NCBI GenBank assembly: GCA_002423155.1 | Contig: DIUV01000044.1 | Location: 58,408-122,407, forward strand | Direction of reading: 5' to 3' | Origin: Alphaproteobacteria bacterium UBA6149 | GTDB taxonomy: Bacteria; Pseudomonadota; Alphaproteobacteria; Rickettsiales; UBA998 | Length of the DNA: 64,000 nt | In this document: piece after piece, positions 42,712 through 51,634 of the stretch | Layout of the letters: the number at the start of each line of letters is the position of its first letter | How positions within the stretch are numbered: the stretch's first letter is position 1 | Position numbers and translations under genes: made by a program | The notes under the pieces: model-generated | Database searches by the model: none | The model's input: the letters and a program-made list of their open reading frames with translations, nothing else | Told to the model about the DNA's origin: nothing

Positions 42712-43866
42712 TTATTCAATATTCTCTTGATTCTCTTGGTTGTTAATGTTGTGTAGGTTGCGATTTATATCATATATCTCTAAACAATCTTCGCCAAGGG
42801 AAAGTTTTGCTTGGATTTTCCAACGTGCTCGCTTAGCAAGCGGTAAGTTTGCATCACCAATAAAAACCGGCAGACCATCCGCCCCCATTAATAATGGCGC
42901 ACGATACCAATAGATCTGTTGGGCGATATTAGCGTTGATAGCGCTGGAGGTTATTTGGCTGCCCCCTTCGATTAATAGGCGGTTTATGCCGCGCTTGGCT
43001 AGTTGCTGGGCGATTTCTTTTAGCTCTAAACTAGCTAGCGTGATTATTTCTATGCCGAGATTTTCTAGTTCGGCGCGTTTATGTTGGTCGGTTGATAAGC
43101 TGAAAATTATAGTCGGATAGGTTTTGGCCGTTTGCGCAATCTGGCTGTTTAGGGGGGTGCGTAATTGTGAATCCAAAATCACGCGCACGGGTGAGGGCAG
43201 ACCGTCTAAGCGGCAATTGAGCATGGGGTCGTCGGCTAATATTGTGCCAATACCAGTCAGAATTGCATCATGCCGGGAGCGCAGCAAATGCACGTGCCGA
43301 CGCGCTAATTCCCCAGTTATCCAGTTGCTTTCGCCGGTGCCGGTGGCGATGCGTCCGTCTAAGGAGCTGGCGATTTTTATATTTATCTCAGGCAGATTTT
43401 CCTGCATGCGGCGGAAAAATCCTGTGAGGGTAGGGTAGGCTTCAACACTTAAAAGCGGGGTGATTACTTCTATGCCTGCTTGTTGGAGCATCGCAGCACC
43501 TTTACCATTCACCAACGGGTTGGGGTCGGACAAGGCAAATACTACTTTAGCAACTTTGGCATCAATTAAACTTTGTGCACAAGCCGGAGTTTTGCCCAGA
43601 TGCGCACAAGGTTCTAAACTGACATAAACAGTAGCCTCAGCCGCATTTTCTCCTGCTTGGGCAAGCGCAAGACTTTCCGCATGCGGACGACCGCCATCGC
43701 CCGTGCGTGCGGTGGCAATTATTTGCCCATTTTTGACGATTACACAGCCAACCGAAGGGTTTTCACCTGTGCGTCCCAAGCCGCTTTGCGCAAGGCGGAG
43801 GGCTTGGCGGAGGAAATTGCTGTGCATAAGCTCTTTATTTATGGTTGGTTTATTCATCTCATCCAT
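42712..43866 (-). CDS. ribD: bifunctional pyrimidine deaminase/reductase RibD
   Basis: This 384-residue enzyme carries out the deamination and reduction steps of riboflavin synthesis. The N-terminal deaminase has HAE at 62-64 and the zinc cysteines C87 and C96 (PCAHLGKTPAC); the C-terminal reductase has SLDGRIATGTGESNWITG and LLIEGG. The frame begins with two close ATGs (43866 and 43857). I see no FMN riboswitch in the 146-base leader. It opens the rib cluster. Confidence 0.93.
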   Translation of the reverse strand: MDEMNKPTINKELMHSNFLRQALRLAQSGLGRTGENPSVGCVIVKNGQIIATARTGDGGRPHAESLALAQAGENAAEATVYVSLEPCAHLGKTPACAQSLIDAKVAKVVFALSDPNPLVNGKGAAMLQQAGIEVITPLLSVEAYPTLTGFFRRMQENLPEINIKIASSLDGRIATGTGESNWITGELARRHVHLLRSRHDAILTGIGTILADDPMLNCRLDGLPSPVRVILDSQLRTPLNSQIAQTAKTYPTIIFSLSTDQHKRAELENLGIEIITLASLELKEIAQQLAKRGINRLLIEGGSQITSSAINANIAQQIYWYRAPLLMGADGLPVFIGDANLPLAKRARWKIQAKLSLGEDCLEIYDINRNLHNINNQENQENIE

Positions 43867-44012
43867 TATTATTTAACATTGTGTAGGGTTATGGTTTTAT
43901 TATTCCAAAAGAGTATCAGGTGGCATGCTTAATGCTTTATTTACTAATTTAATGCTATATTGTAATATAAATCTATATTTTTATAAGTAATACATAAATT
44001 AGGGCAATATCT

Positions 44013-46091
44013 ATGACGCAAATAATACGAGCAGTGAGCAAATTAGTTAGTTTTTTAAAAGTTACTAGCGAACCTCGCCATAAATTGCGTGCTGCGGGCT
44101 TTAGCTTAATTGAATTATCGGTGGTTTTGACCATTATTGGGGTTGTTACAGCGAGCGGATTGTCGATCGCGACGAGCTCATTGGAGCGTACCAAATACAC
44201 TTCCAGCAAAGATAAAATGACTGAAGTGCTTGCGGCACTTAGCCGTTTTTATGCGTCTAATTACCGCTTGCCTTGCCCAGCAGATCCAGCGCTTGCTCCA
44301 GGTGCGGGTGGATATGGGCAGGAGATTTATAGCACGAACGGAACTACTGCAGGTTTATGTGATGCGGTTACTACTCCTGCAAATACAGCTGCTGTGGGCG
44401 GAAGTACTAGACGGCACGTTACTTCTAATGATGCTCTGGGGGTGGCGCGGGATGCTTATGTGCGTCAGGGCTCATTGCCAACTCGTGCTTTGGGTATTGC
44501 AGATAATATGATGTATGATGAATATGGTTATAAATTCACCTATGTAGTGACGGAAGCTTTTACCACGGGAACCTCATCTGCCCCAGCAAGTGCAACAGGA
44601 GCAATCACGGTTAATGATGGGTTGGGCAATAATCTTACTATTGTTGCCGAAATGGCGGTTATTTCGCACGGGAAGGACCATAAGGGAGCTTATAATAAAA
44701 CTGGTACACAAACCAGTACTTGTGGAGCAAGCACTAATTTAGACGTAGAAAATTGTGACACGGAAGTTAACGACGTTTGGTTGACCGACGCGCAATATAA
44801 CGCAGGTACGGTGGCGGCGTCGTATTTCGATGATTTGATTAGATGGCAGGATAAAAATACGGTGATAGGCACTTATGCGGCTAGTGGGAGCGGAAGCTCT
44901 GGTTCTAGTTCTAGTAGTAGCGGTAATTGCAATTATTATTTATTAACAACTAATAGATATGTTTATTTTCCTCCTGCTAGCAGTACTGTAACCTATCCCC
45001 TAACCGTGCGCATTGTAGCAATCGGTGGAGGTGGAGGAGACAACTACGGTGGCTCAGGTAATATTGTCGCTGTAACAGATAGCACAAATATTACAAACTC
45101 TGGACCATATTATGTAATGATAGGTGCTGGTGGAGTTGCTGCTTCTCAAACAGGTGGAGTTGGTGGAGCTGGTGGAACTGGTTATAAAAATGGTGGCGCA
45201 GGCGGTACGGGGGCTGCTCATGCTAGCAAAGAATTGGGCGGTGGCGGTGGCGGTGGATCTTCAGCCTTTGGAAGTTATAGTGCAGGCACTATTGGGACTC
45301 CGTTCATCGTAGCGGGTGGTGGTGGTGGTGGTGGCGGGTATGGTACTAATTATGAGGATTCCACAGGCGGTGGCGGTGGCGGTGGTGGAATAACTACAGG
45401 CAGTAATGGTGGAAATTATTCTGGCGTTAACGGTGGGAACGGAGGAAATGGAGGGTCTGCAGGTGTTTGGGCTGGATCAGGTGGTGGCGGTGGCGGTGGT
45501 GGTACAGGTAAACTAGGTACTGGTGGTACTGGTGGTAATGGTAATGGCGGCGGTGGCGGCGGCGGCGGTGGTGATGCTTGTTGTACTAACGGCGGTGGCG
45601 GCGGCGGCGGTGGTGGTTACGGTGGTGCTGGTGGAGTTTATTCTGGCGGTGGCGGTGGGTTTAATGGAGGAATTGGTGGTTCTCCTGTGACAGGAAGAGG
45701 AGGAGCAGGCGGCGGCGGCGGTGGGAATGGTACTGCTTGGGACGGCGGCGGTGGTGCTGGTGGAAATACCACCACTGGCGGCGGTGGTGGAACATATAAC
45801 GTCCCAGGTGGTATTATTGGCGTTGCTCCTGCTGGAGCTGGAAATGGGGGTAAGGGTGGTGGTGCTGGTGCGTCAGCTATTAATACCCCTGTGGCCACTT
45901 ATGTAACTGGCAACTATAATGTAGGAGGTATAGATTTTAAATGTGCATCTTTTGTTGATAGCGGAATTAAAGGTTTTAGTATTACTCCTAAAGATGCGAC
46001 TGCTACTACTGCCATAGGTAGAGCCTACTCTAGTGTTGGTGGTGGGTGGAGTGCGTCCTCTGGGGCTGTTTACATCGAATGGGATCAATAA
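44013..46091 (+). CDS. prepilin-like protein with very long glycine-rich domain
   Basis: This 692-residue protein starts with a 29-residue leader and a type IV prepilin/pseudopilin cleavage site (AAG|FSLIELSVVLTIIGVV, with E34 at position +5). A pseudopilin-like globular region follows to about residue 285, a Ser/Gly linker (GSGSSGSSSSSSG), then about 330 residues dominated by runs of Gly (VRIVAIGGGGGD, AGGGGGGGGYG). The pattern resembles the Gly-rich domains of phage tail-fibre adhesins. The GGT/GGC-rich DNA is far more GC-rich than its surroundings. It may be a pilus-tip adhesin, processed by a prepilin peptidase such as the one at 6882-7370. Function is inferred only. Confidence 0.78.
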   Translation: MTQIIRAVSKLVSFLKVTSEPRHKLRAAGFSLIELSVVLTIIGVVTASGLSIATSSLERTKYTSSKDKMTEVLAALSRFYASNYRLPCPADPALAPGAGGYGQEIYSTNGTTAGLCDAVTTPANTAAVGGSTRRHVTSNDALGVARDAYVRQGSLPTRALGIADNMMYDEYGYKFTYVVTEAFTTGTSSAPASATGAITVNDGLGNNLTIVAEMAVISHGKDHKGAYNKTGTQTSTCGASTNLDVENCDTEVNDVWLTDAQYNAGTVAASYFDDLIRWQDKNTVIGTYAASGSGSSGSSSSSSGNCNYYLLTTNRYVYFPPASSTVTYPLTVRIVAIGGGGGDNYGGSGNIVAVTDSTNITNSGPYYVMIGAGGVAASQTGGVGGAGGTGYKNGGAGGTGAAHASKELGGGGGGGSSAFGSYSAGTIGTPFIVAGGGGGGGGYGTNYEDSTGGGGGGGGITTGSNGGNYSGVNGGNGGNGGSAGVWAGSGGGGGGGGTGKLGTGGTGGNGNGGGGGGGGGDACCTNGGGGGGGGGYGGAGGVYSGGGGGFNGGIGGSPVTGRGGAGGGGGGNGTAWDGGGGAGGNTTTGGGGGTYNVPGGIIGVAPAGAGNGGKGGGAGASAINTPVATYVTGNYNVGGIDFKCASFVDSGIKGFSITPKDATATTAIGRAYSSVGGGWSASSGAVYIEWDQ

Positions 46092-46103
46092 AAATTATTT
46101 GCT

Positions 46104-46136
46104 AAATGGGAGAGGCACACATCGCCTCTCCCATTT
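46104..46136. terminator. bidirectional terminator between pilin and hipA
   Basis: A perfect 13-bp stem (aaatgggagaggc with gcctctcccattt) with a seven-base loop lies between the convergent prepilin and hipA genes. A-rich and T-rich flanks allow termination in both directions. Confidence 0.85.
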
Positions 46137-46138
46137 AT

Positions 46139-47362
46139 TTAACTGCAAATTACTTTGGCAACCAAGTTTTTCGATAGGTCGCTAACTCCAGCCATATCGG
46201 CAAATTCTGCCCAATTATTGATTGAGCTAATAACTTCATCAATAATCTTTTGTGCGCTAAAAACCCCAAATTTCTCTGCCAGTTTTAGTAAATGTGCATG
46301 CGTGGGGTTTTTGCCTTCTCCCATGATGGTGGTGCAGTGTTCTCCGCCGGGGCCGTTGGAAAAGGTGAGGTCGTAAGCGGGGGCGCATTGCCAGTTTCCT
46401 TCTGCGCTCATTAAAAAACTGAAATTTTTGGCATGGTCATCGCGGTTATGGGCAAAAACATTGAAGGTGGCGAGGCGGAAGATTTTTTCTAGTTCTTGTA
46501 TGTTATGTGTCAGTGCTAGCGTGGCACGCATTATTTGTTCATAATCCAAGGAGGGGAGGCGATGATCTGCGTTAATTAATCCTGCGATAGTGTGTATATG
46601 TACGCGCTGTTTTTGGTTTCTATCAAAACGCTGCACCCCAAAATATCCAGCTCCTTGAGGAGAAATGAATAAATGGGTGGGCATCATCTCCAGTCCTGCG
46701 GCTTTTGCCATTAGGCTATAGGCATATTCTATGGCGCCGATGTCTTGAGGGTCATTACTGGAAGCAAATTTTATCATCCAATGTTCGTAATTATTGGGCA
46801 GATTGTTATTGCCAGAAATAAAGTGTTTTTTGTTGGAGCTAATGCCCACCATAATTTTGGGACGTGCACCCGCAGAGGAACCAGATAAGTCTAGTAGTTC
46901 ATCAAATAGTGCCTCAGGTGCTCCTGCTAGCACGGCTTTGCTTGTTTGCGCTAGTTTGTCCAGGTTTATGGGTTCTGGCAATGTGTGGGTGCTATTATAT
47001 GGCTCATATACTAGCGCACCCATGCCATGTTTGCCGACTTGGGCGAGGCGGTCGAGCGGGGTTAGTTGTTCGGGCATGATGCCGTTTTGGCGAACTTGTC
47101 TATCTAGTAATAAACGTCCCCAACCATCGGGAAGGCTATCGTTAAATACGCCAAATAATCCTTCAAATACCAGGTTTTCGCAAGGGATAGCACCGATTTG
47201 CAAGGGGAGTTTAAAGGGGGAGATTTCTATTTTTGTTTTTATAAACTCTGGAGCATATTCAAAATAAATACGGCGATTCGCCAGCGCCAGGCGACCAAGT
47301 TTTTGGGGATTGTTATTGCAATCTAAAAAAACATTTAAAGAATTAACCGGATGATATTTCAT
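46139..47362 (-). CDS. hipA: HipA-family Ser/Thr kinase toxin
   Basis: This 407-residue protein has the HipA kinase layout: an N-terminal subdomain (GVFNDSLPDGWGRLL), the ATP-contacting loop SGSSAGARPK at 160-169, the catalytic loop HNRDDHAKN at 305-313 (D308/D309) and the metal-binding D331 in APAYDLTF. HipA phosphorylates glutamyl-tRNA synthetase in E. coli and causes persistence; this one's target is unknown. It overlaps hipB by four bases. Confidence 0.93.
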   Translation of the reverse strand: MKYHPVNSLNVFLDCNNNPQKLGRLALANRRIYFEYAPEFIKTKIEISPFKLPLQIGAIPCENLVFEGLFGVFNDSLPDGWGRLLLDRQVRQNGIMPEQLTPLDRLAQVGKHGMGALVYEPYNSTHTLPEPINLDKLAQTSKAVLAGAPEALFDELLDLSGSSAGARPKIMVGISSNKKHFISGNNNLPNNYEHWMIKFASSNDPQDIGAIEYAYSLMAKAAGLEMMPTHLFISPQGAGYFGVQRFDRNQKQRVHIHTIAGLINADHRLPSLDYEQIMRATLALTHNIQELEKIFRLATFNVFAHNRDDHAKNFSFLMSAEGNWQCAPAYDLTFSNGPGGEHCTTIMGEGKNPTHAHLLKLAEKFGVFSAQKIIDEVISSINNWAEFADMAGVSDLSKNLVAKVICS

Positions 47363-47658
47363 TGTTTTCTCCCCCGCTTACGTATTTTGGGTTGCTTTAA
47401 CAATTCATCTAGCGTGAGCGGGGTGGTGGGAGGTGGCGTGGTGAAAAGCAATTCAAATTCTTTTTCTGCGTGCAAGGCGATGGCGATTTTTAGTAGATGC
47501 GCCAAAGAAATTTTACCAGTATTTTCAAATAGTTTGATGCTGCCTAAGCTAACCCCAGATTTTTGCGCGAGGGCGGTTTGGGTAAGGTTCAGCACCAGCC
47601 GTTGCGCTTTAGCACGCCCAGAAATTTCTTGCAATAGCTCTAAGGGTGTTTTTATCAT
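47359..47658 (-). CDS. hipB: HipB-like antitoxin/repressor
   Basis: This protein of about 99 residues has a Cro/C1-type helix-turn-helix (LNLTQTALAQKSGVSLGSIKLFE) and a basic C-terminus, the architecture of HipB, which neutralises HipA and represses the operon. I start it at the ATG at 47658; an open frame extends to 47697 but overlaps the operator palindrome. Its stop overlaps the hipA start by four bases. Confidence 0.9.
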   Translation of the reverse strand: MIKTPLELLQEISGRAKAQRLVLNLTQTALAQKSGVSLGSIKLFENTGKISLAHLLKIAIALHAEKEFELLFTTPPPTTPLTLDELLKQPKIRKRGRKQ

Positions 47659-47660
47659 AA

Positions 47661-47719
47661 CAGCTAATATATTATCCGCTAATGAGCAAAAAGTCAATTA
47701 GTGGATAATATATTAGCTG
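47661..47719 (-). promoter_or_regulatory. long palindromic operator of hipBA
   Basis: Two 23-base arms (47661-47683 and 47697-47719), identical but for one position, form an inverted repeat directly upstream of the hipB start codon. They include the half-sites TATCC (47673-47677) and GGATA (47703-47707), the sequences recognised by E. coli HipB, though here separated by 25 rather than 8 bases. Each arm also contains the small palindrome TAATATATTA. It is probably the autoregulatory operator. Confidence 0.75.
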
Positions 47720-47724
47720 TAATA

Positions 47725-48258
47725 TTATTTAAGTGGGGAAATAACCATCATCATTTGTTTGCCTTCTAGGCGGGGTTCTTGCTCTACCTTCATTACTGCG
47801 CTTAGTTGGGCGCGGACCTCGGCGAGTAATTTGATGCCTAGTTCTTGGTGAGCGATTTCGCGGCCACGGAAACGTAAGGTTAGTTTTACTTTGTCACCTT
47901 CTTCCAAGAATTTCATTACGCTGCGGATTTTTACTTCCAAATCGTGTTTTTCGATGGTGGGGCGTAATTTCACTTCTTTGATGGTGATTACTTTTTGATT
48001 TTTGCGTGCTTCATTTGCACGTTTTTGCAATGCGTATTTATATTTGCCATAATCCAGTACTTTACATACAGGTGGTTCAGCATTAGGGGAGATTTCGACG
48101 AGATCCATGCCAGCTAATTCAGCACGGCGGATGCCTTCATCTACAGAAACCACACCAATCATAGTTCCATCGGCATCAACGAGGCGAATAGAATCAGCGC
48201 GAATTTGCCGATTTATTCTAGGTTCATCAGAACGCGGTTGTTGTACAGGAGGCTTCAC
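47725..48258 (-). CDS. infC: translation initiation factor IF-3
   Basis: This 177-residue factor prevents premature ribosomal subunit joining and checks start codons. It has the N-terminal domain (RINRQIRADSIRLVDADG, VEISPNAEPPVCKVLDYGKYKY) and the C-terminal domain (KEVKLRPTIEKHDLEVKIR, LRFRGREIAHQELG). The frame starts at a GTG (48258); unusual initiation codons are usual for infC, which autoregulates through them. No rpmI or rplT follows on this strand; the hipBA module comes next instead. Confidence 0.96.
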   Translation of the reverse strand: MKPPVQQPRSDEPRINRQIRADSIRLVDADGTMIGVVSVDEGIRRAELAGMDLVEISPNAEPPVCKVLDYGKYKYALQKRANEARKNQKVITIKEVKLRPTIEKHDLEVKIRSVMKFLEEGDKVKLTLRFRGREIAHQELGIKLLAEVRAQLSAVMKVEQEPRLEGKQMMMVISPLK

Positions 48259-48403
48259 CGCTTAACTCTCATTATCATTAATTATCTTTCTATTGGTTTA
48301 TCTTTGATTGGCTTAACCCAATTTTACTAGTTTTACCATATCAAGCTTAACAAATAGTGAAAAAACTTGGAAACTGCAAGTTTTTTTTGTTATCTTCCGT
48401 TGC

Positions 48404-49669
48404 TTATTCCTGTACTTCAATAAATTGACCGTCTTTTTGCACGCGCACTACTCTTTGAGGATAGGGGATATTTATATTATGTTCTTTAAATTTATGCCAG
48501 ATGGCAAACATTACATCGCTTTGTGGTTCTAATCGTCCATCGCGCATATTATCTACCCAAAAATAAAGTACTAATTGAATAGAGTGATCGCCAAATTGGG
48601 TGATAAAGCAACTAGGTTGGGGGTTTTTTGAGCATTTGGGGTGTTCGTTAGCAGCCTCTAGCAGTAATTTCTTGGCGAGTTCTAAATCTGATTCGTAGGC
48701 AACCCCCACTTTTATTTCTGCGCGACCTTTGGCGTTAGAAAATGTCCAGTTAGTAACCCGTTGCGAAATAAATTCTTCATTAGGAATAAGAATATCTTTG
48801 CCATCTATCATTTCTACTCGAGTATAACGAGCAGAAGTCTGCCTTATATAGCCAAAAGTTCCGTCCGCTAGTTCAACTAAATCATCTACTTCAATGGATT
48901 TTTCAAATAATAAGATAATTCCGCTGACAAAGTTAGAGGTGATTTTTTGCAGTCCAAACCCCAAGCCCACACCCAATGCGCCCGAAAACACCGCCAGAGC
49001 GGTTAAATCAACCCCCAGCATATTTAGCACTATCAGCGCAACTACCAAGTATAAGACCGTCTGAAAGGCTTTTAAAATAAGTGTGCGGTTACTGGCGCGG
49101 ATGGAGCGGACTCTTTTTAGCCATTTTTCAAACATATCATCAATAAAACGCGCCAACCAGAACAAGACCATTAAGGCAATTACGGTTTTTAGCCCTTGAA
49201 AAATAGATAATTTGAACGAGCCAATACTAATAGAATATTTATCCAATAATTTGGCTAATGGTTCCCACACGCCAAATAAATGCAATATAGTGATGGGAGA
49301 AATTACGACGAGAATAAACCAGCCCGCTACATTTTTGGAAGCGAGCAAACGCACGCAGCGTATGGCAAGCCAAGCAACCGCCATGCGCAGAGCAAAAGGC
49401 AAGGTGAGGCTGGGTTGCTCAATATAATCAGCAAATGCTAGCGCAAAGCCTAAGAAAATTACTGATAATAACGGGGCAATTAAAATTGCGCCCCAGCGAG
49501 CGATCCGAAAAACCAGTTTTTTAGATTCTACGCGTACTAAACGACGCGCAACCAGCCTGCCCAATAATGCCCCTACCAGCAGCAATGACGCGCTGAATAT
49601 TACATCCATAGGGTCAATTTGACTGATTATGTTGAGTAATTTGTCACCCATTTTTTCTAGCATATACAT
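48404..49669 (-). CDS. MscS-family mechanosensitive channel
   Basis: This 421-residue protein has several N-terminal membrane helices, the pore-lining helix and the MscS signature (VFSGALGVGLGFGLQKITSNFVSGIILLFEKSIEVDDLVELADGTFGYI), and the cytoplasmic beta and alpha/beta domains. It is longer than small E. coli MscS because of extra N-terminal helices. Its start codon adjoins the TA-flanked repeat at 49670-49861, so its own promoter, if any, must lie in or beyond that repeat. Confidence 0.92.
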   Translation of the reverse strand: MYMLEKMGDKLLNIISQIDPMDVIFSASLLLVGALLGRLVARRLVRVESKKLVFRIARWGAILIAPLLSVIFLGFALAFADYIEQPSLTLPFALRMAVAWLAIRCVRLLASKNVAGWFILVVISPITILHLFGVWEPLAKLLDKYSISIGSFKLSIFQGLKTVIALMVLFWLARFIDDMFEKWLKRVRSIRASNRTLILKAFQTVLYLVVALIVLNMLGVDLTALAVFSGALGVGLGFGLQKITSNFVSGIILLFEKSIEVDDLVELADGTFGYIRQTSARYTRVEMIDGKDILIPNEEFISQRVTNWTFSNAKGRAEIKVGVAYESDLELAKKLLLEAANEHPKCSKNPQPSCFITQFGDHSIQLVLYFWVDNMRDGRLEPQSDVMFAIWHKFKEHNINIPYPQRVVRVQKDGQFIEVQE

Positions 49670-49861
49670 TAGACTTGCCTAATTTCTCGTTGTATTGATT
49701 GCGCTTCAGTCGTTTCTTTCTGATAAAGCCCTGAGCGTTAAAAAAACATGGCTTAATGTCATGTTTTTAGGGAGGGGGCAGCGTAGCGGTGCTACGTGAG
49801 GACTCTGAAGAAGGAAAAACGACACAGATGCATTGCTACAATGAGAAATTAGGCAAGTCTA
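49670..49861. mobile_element. 192-bp palindromic element with TA ends (IS630/Tc1-like MITE)
   Basis: Arms of 24 bases (from AGACTTGCCTAATTTCTC at 49671 and its complement ending 49860) bound the element, and TA at each end fits the target preference of IS630/Tc1-mariner elements. Two smaller hairpins lie inside: aaaaacatg/catgttttt and cgtagc/gctacg. It has no coding capacity and exactly fills the space between the fliB-like stop codon and the mscS start. Confidence 0.65.
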
Positions 49862-49862
49862 T

Positions 49863-51044
49863 TTAAAAGTCCCTCAATAGAGCGCGTAGCCTTGGCTCGC
49901 GTAGCCATCCCGCTTCGCGATAGATTTTTATAGATAGGCTAGGGTCTGCGAGATGGTCTAAAAAACGTGCTAAGGTTTGGATTATATTTAAAGTTTCTTC
50001 CTCTGCCAAAGGAGTGGTTTTTTGGTTGCTGGCAACCATTAAGGCAAGTTTTACGGTGCTTAAGCGAATGGCTATTATACTGGCACGTTCAGTTAATGAT
50101 TCGCCAAATCCCCCAAAAGGAAATAAAGCGGCAGCAAGCTGGGCAGTTATCCAGCGGCGTAATATTGGCTCAAAATCGGCTTCATTTTTTTGCCAGGCTT
50201 GTTCTATCTTTAGCCAGTTGCGGTAGCTATTATCCGAGGTGGTCATGGCAGTTCCGCTTGCCTGATGAATTATGCTCGCGTCTAACGCGGTTGCTATATC
50301 GGCAATTATTCCGTCTAATTTTGGGCGTTTTATAGCGGGTTTGGTTGCCCCCACTAGTCCTGCAAGCGCATGAAGAAGATTAAATGGATCGTCAGGAACT
50401 ATTTCGGGGGTGGGTAAGCGTGCGGCGGCGTTTTTTAAATAAAATGCACTAGCCTCAGCCCAGTTGGCGATTTCTATATGTTCTAATGACTGAGTTACTG
50501 AAAATATTTGTGCCATTATATTGGCAGAACTAAGCTCTTTTCTTTGGGTTATTTGTAAAAATTGCTGATGTATTTGCAACGCCGCATCTGCGGATAATTC
50601 GGGGGGTAAATAATTTTTCAGCGAGGAGGGCAGCCGCAAAATTTCAGACCCTTGGTGGGAAAAACTATTATCTTCCGTAAGCGCCAGACGAGCTATTTCT
50701 GGGCAAGAAAGCGCCGCGGTCATTATGATATGTTCGCCGAGCGTAGAAGTAATCCGCGGAAAGAAATTACAGGCATCGCCTAAAAAATCCGTGCCTTTAT
50801 CTTGGTGAATCCCGCATAATCCGTTGCTAAATTTTACACAATAATCGGTAACATCGTCGCGTTTCATAATATGGGTTGTGCCATCAGAAACAACCGCATC
50901 TAATAATTCGGGCGCGTGCTCAACATATTTCTGGTAAATTTTCTCGTCCAACTGCATCCGCCAACCCTTGCAGCAAGTATCTGCGCATTTATCTCCCAAG
51001 CAGGAAAATTTTTCCAAGAAAGCGGATTGTTGGAGCGCTGACAT
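49863..51044 (-). CDS. FliB-like flagellin lysine N-methylase
   Basis: This 393-residue protein has the cysteine-rich N-terminus of FliB proteins, FSCLGDKCADTCCKGW (C15, C20, C24, C25), and a further cluster (YCVKFSNGLCGIH ... LGDACNFFPR). These residues probably bind an Fe-S cluster or zinc. FliB methylates flagellin lysines in Salmonella. Its location right after fliW supports a flagellar role. No flagellin gene is in the window. Confidence 0.8.
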   Translation of the reverse strand: MSALQQSAFLEKFSCLGDKCADTCCKGWRMQLDEKIYQKYVEHAPELLDAVVSDGTTHIMKRDDVTDYCVKFSNGLCGIHQDKGTDFLGDACNFFPRITSTLGEHIIMTAALSCPEIARLALTEDNSFSHQGSEILRLPSSLKNYLPPELSADAALQIHQQFLQITQRKELSSANIMAQIFSVTQSLEHIEIANWAEASAFYLKNAAARLPTPEIVPDDPFNLLHALAGLVGATKPAIKRPKLDGIIADIATALDASIIHQASGTAMTTSDNSYRNWLKIEQAWQKNEADFEPILRRWITAQLAAALFPFGGFGESLTERASIIAIRLSTVKLALMVASNQKTTPLAEEETLNIIQTLARFLDHLADPSLSIKIYREAGWLREPRLRALLRDF

Positions 51045-51047
51045 ACA

Positions 51048-51605
51048 CTACGCGTCGATAAAATGGCGAACTACATATTTGTTGTTACGCAATACATATT
51101 GTTCAGCTGTGCGTTTGTTGCTGTCAATAAATAAAGGCGCACGTGCATTTACCGAAAGCTTAACCGTATTATCTAACTCACGATGTACAGAAACAATAAA
51201 GAAAAGCGTAAGGCTATCTAATGGAATGGACAAATCTTTGCAGCCTTCCGCAATATCTTCGGCACTAACAATCGGATTTTCCAATTCTGTGGGCATGGTA
51301 ATGAAAGATAAAGCCACATCTTCTAATGATTGCAATAATTTGAAGCGGCTGAATTTTTCTAAAGGAAAATTTGCCAGAAAAAATTTATTACGATCAGGCA
51401 TGCCTAGCATACCCTTGGGAAATACAATTGAATAATCTGGTTCAGCTATTGATTCACCGTTCATCTTCGGCACTTTTATTTTCCCAAAACGGGTGTCTAA
51501 CCAATCTCCACTAGCAGGCATATTGCTAGATAGGAAATTGTTAGGGTTAACCATTGGTGCATCAATAGTTTTGGTAATCATTGCAGCTGCTGCTCCACTC
51601 ATCAT
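51048..51605 (-). CDS. fliW: FliW-like flagellar assembly factor
   Basis: This protein of about 185 residues has the FliW core (IVFPKGMLGMPDRNKFFLANFP, LLQSLEDVALSFITMP, then VNARAPLFIDSNKRTAEQYVLRNNKYVVRHFI). FliW binds flagellin and antagonises CsrA. The first 35 residues are a non-conserved extension, and the true start may be internal. It sits between flgL and the fliB-like gene, in the flagellar filament group. Confidence 0.85.
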   Translation of the reverse strand: MMSGAAAAMITKTIDAPMVNPNNFLSSNMPASGDWLDTRFGKIKVPKMNGESIAEPDYSIVFPKGMLGMPDRNKFFLANFPLEKFSRFKLLQSLEDVALSFITMPTELENPIVSAEDIAEGCKDLSIPLDSLTLFFIVSVHRELDNTVKLSVNARAPLFIDSNKRTAEQYVLRNNKYVVRHFIDA

Positions 51606-51634
51606 TTTTTCTCTTCAAATAGGTTTAATAAAAT

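Noticed and set aside
43867..44012. FMN riboswitch before ribD
   Set aside because: The conserved FMN-aptamer blocks are not visible in the leader.
45638..45898. Proline-rich open frame on the minus strand
   Set aside because: It is the complement of the glycine-run codons of the prepilin-like gene, which keeps the opposite strand free of stops.
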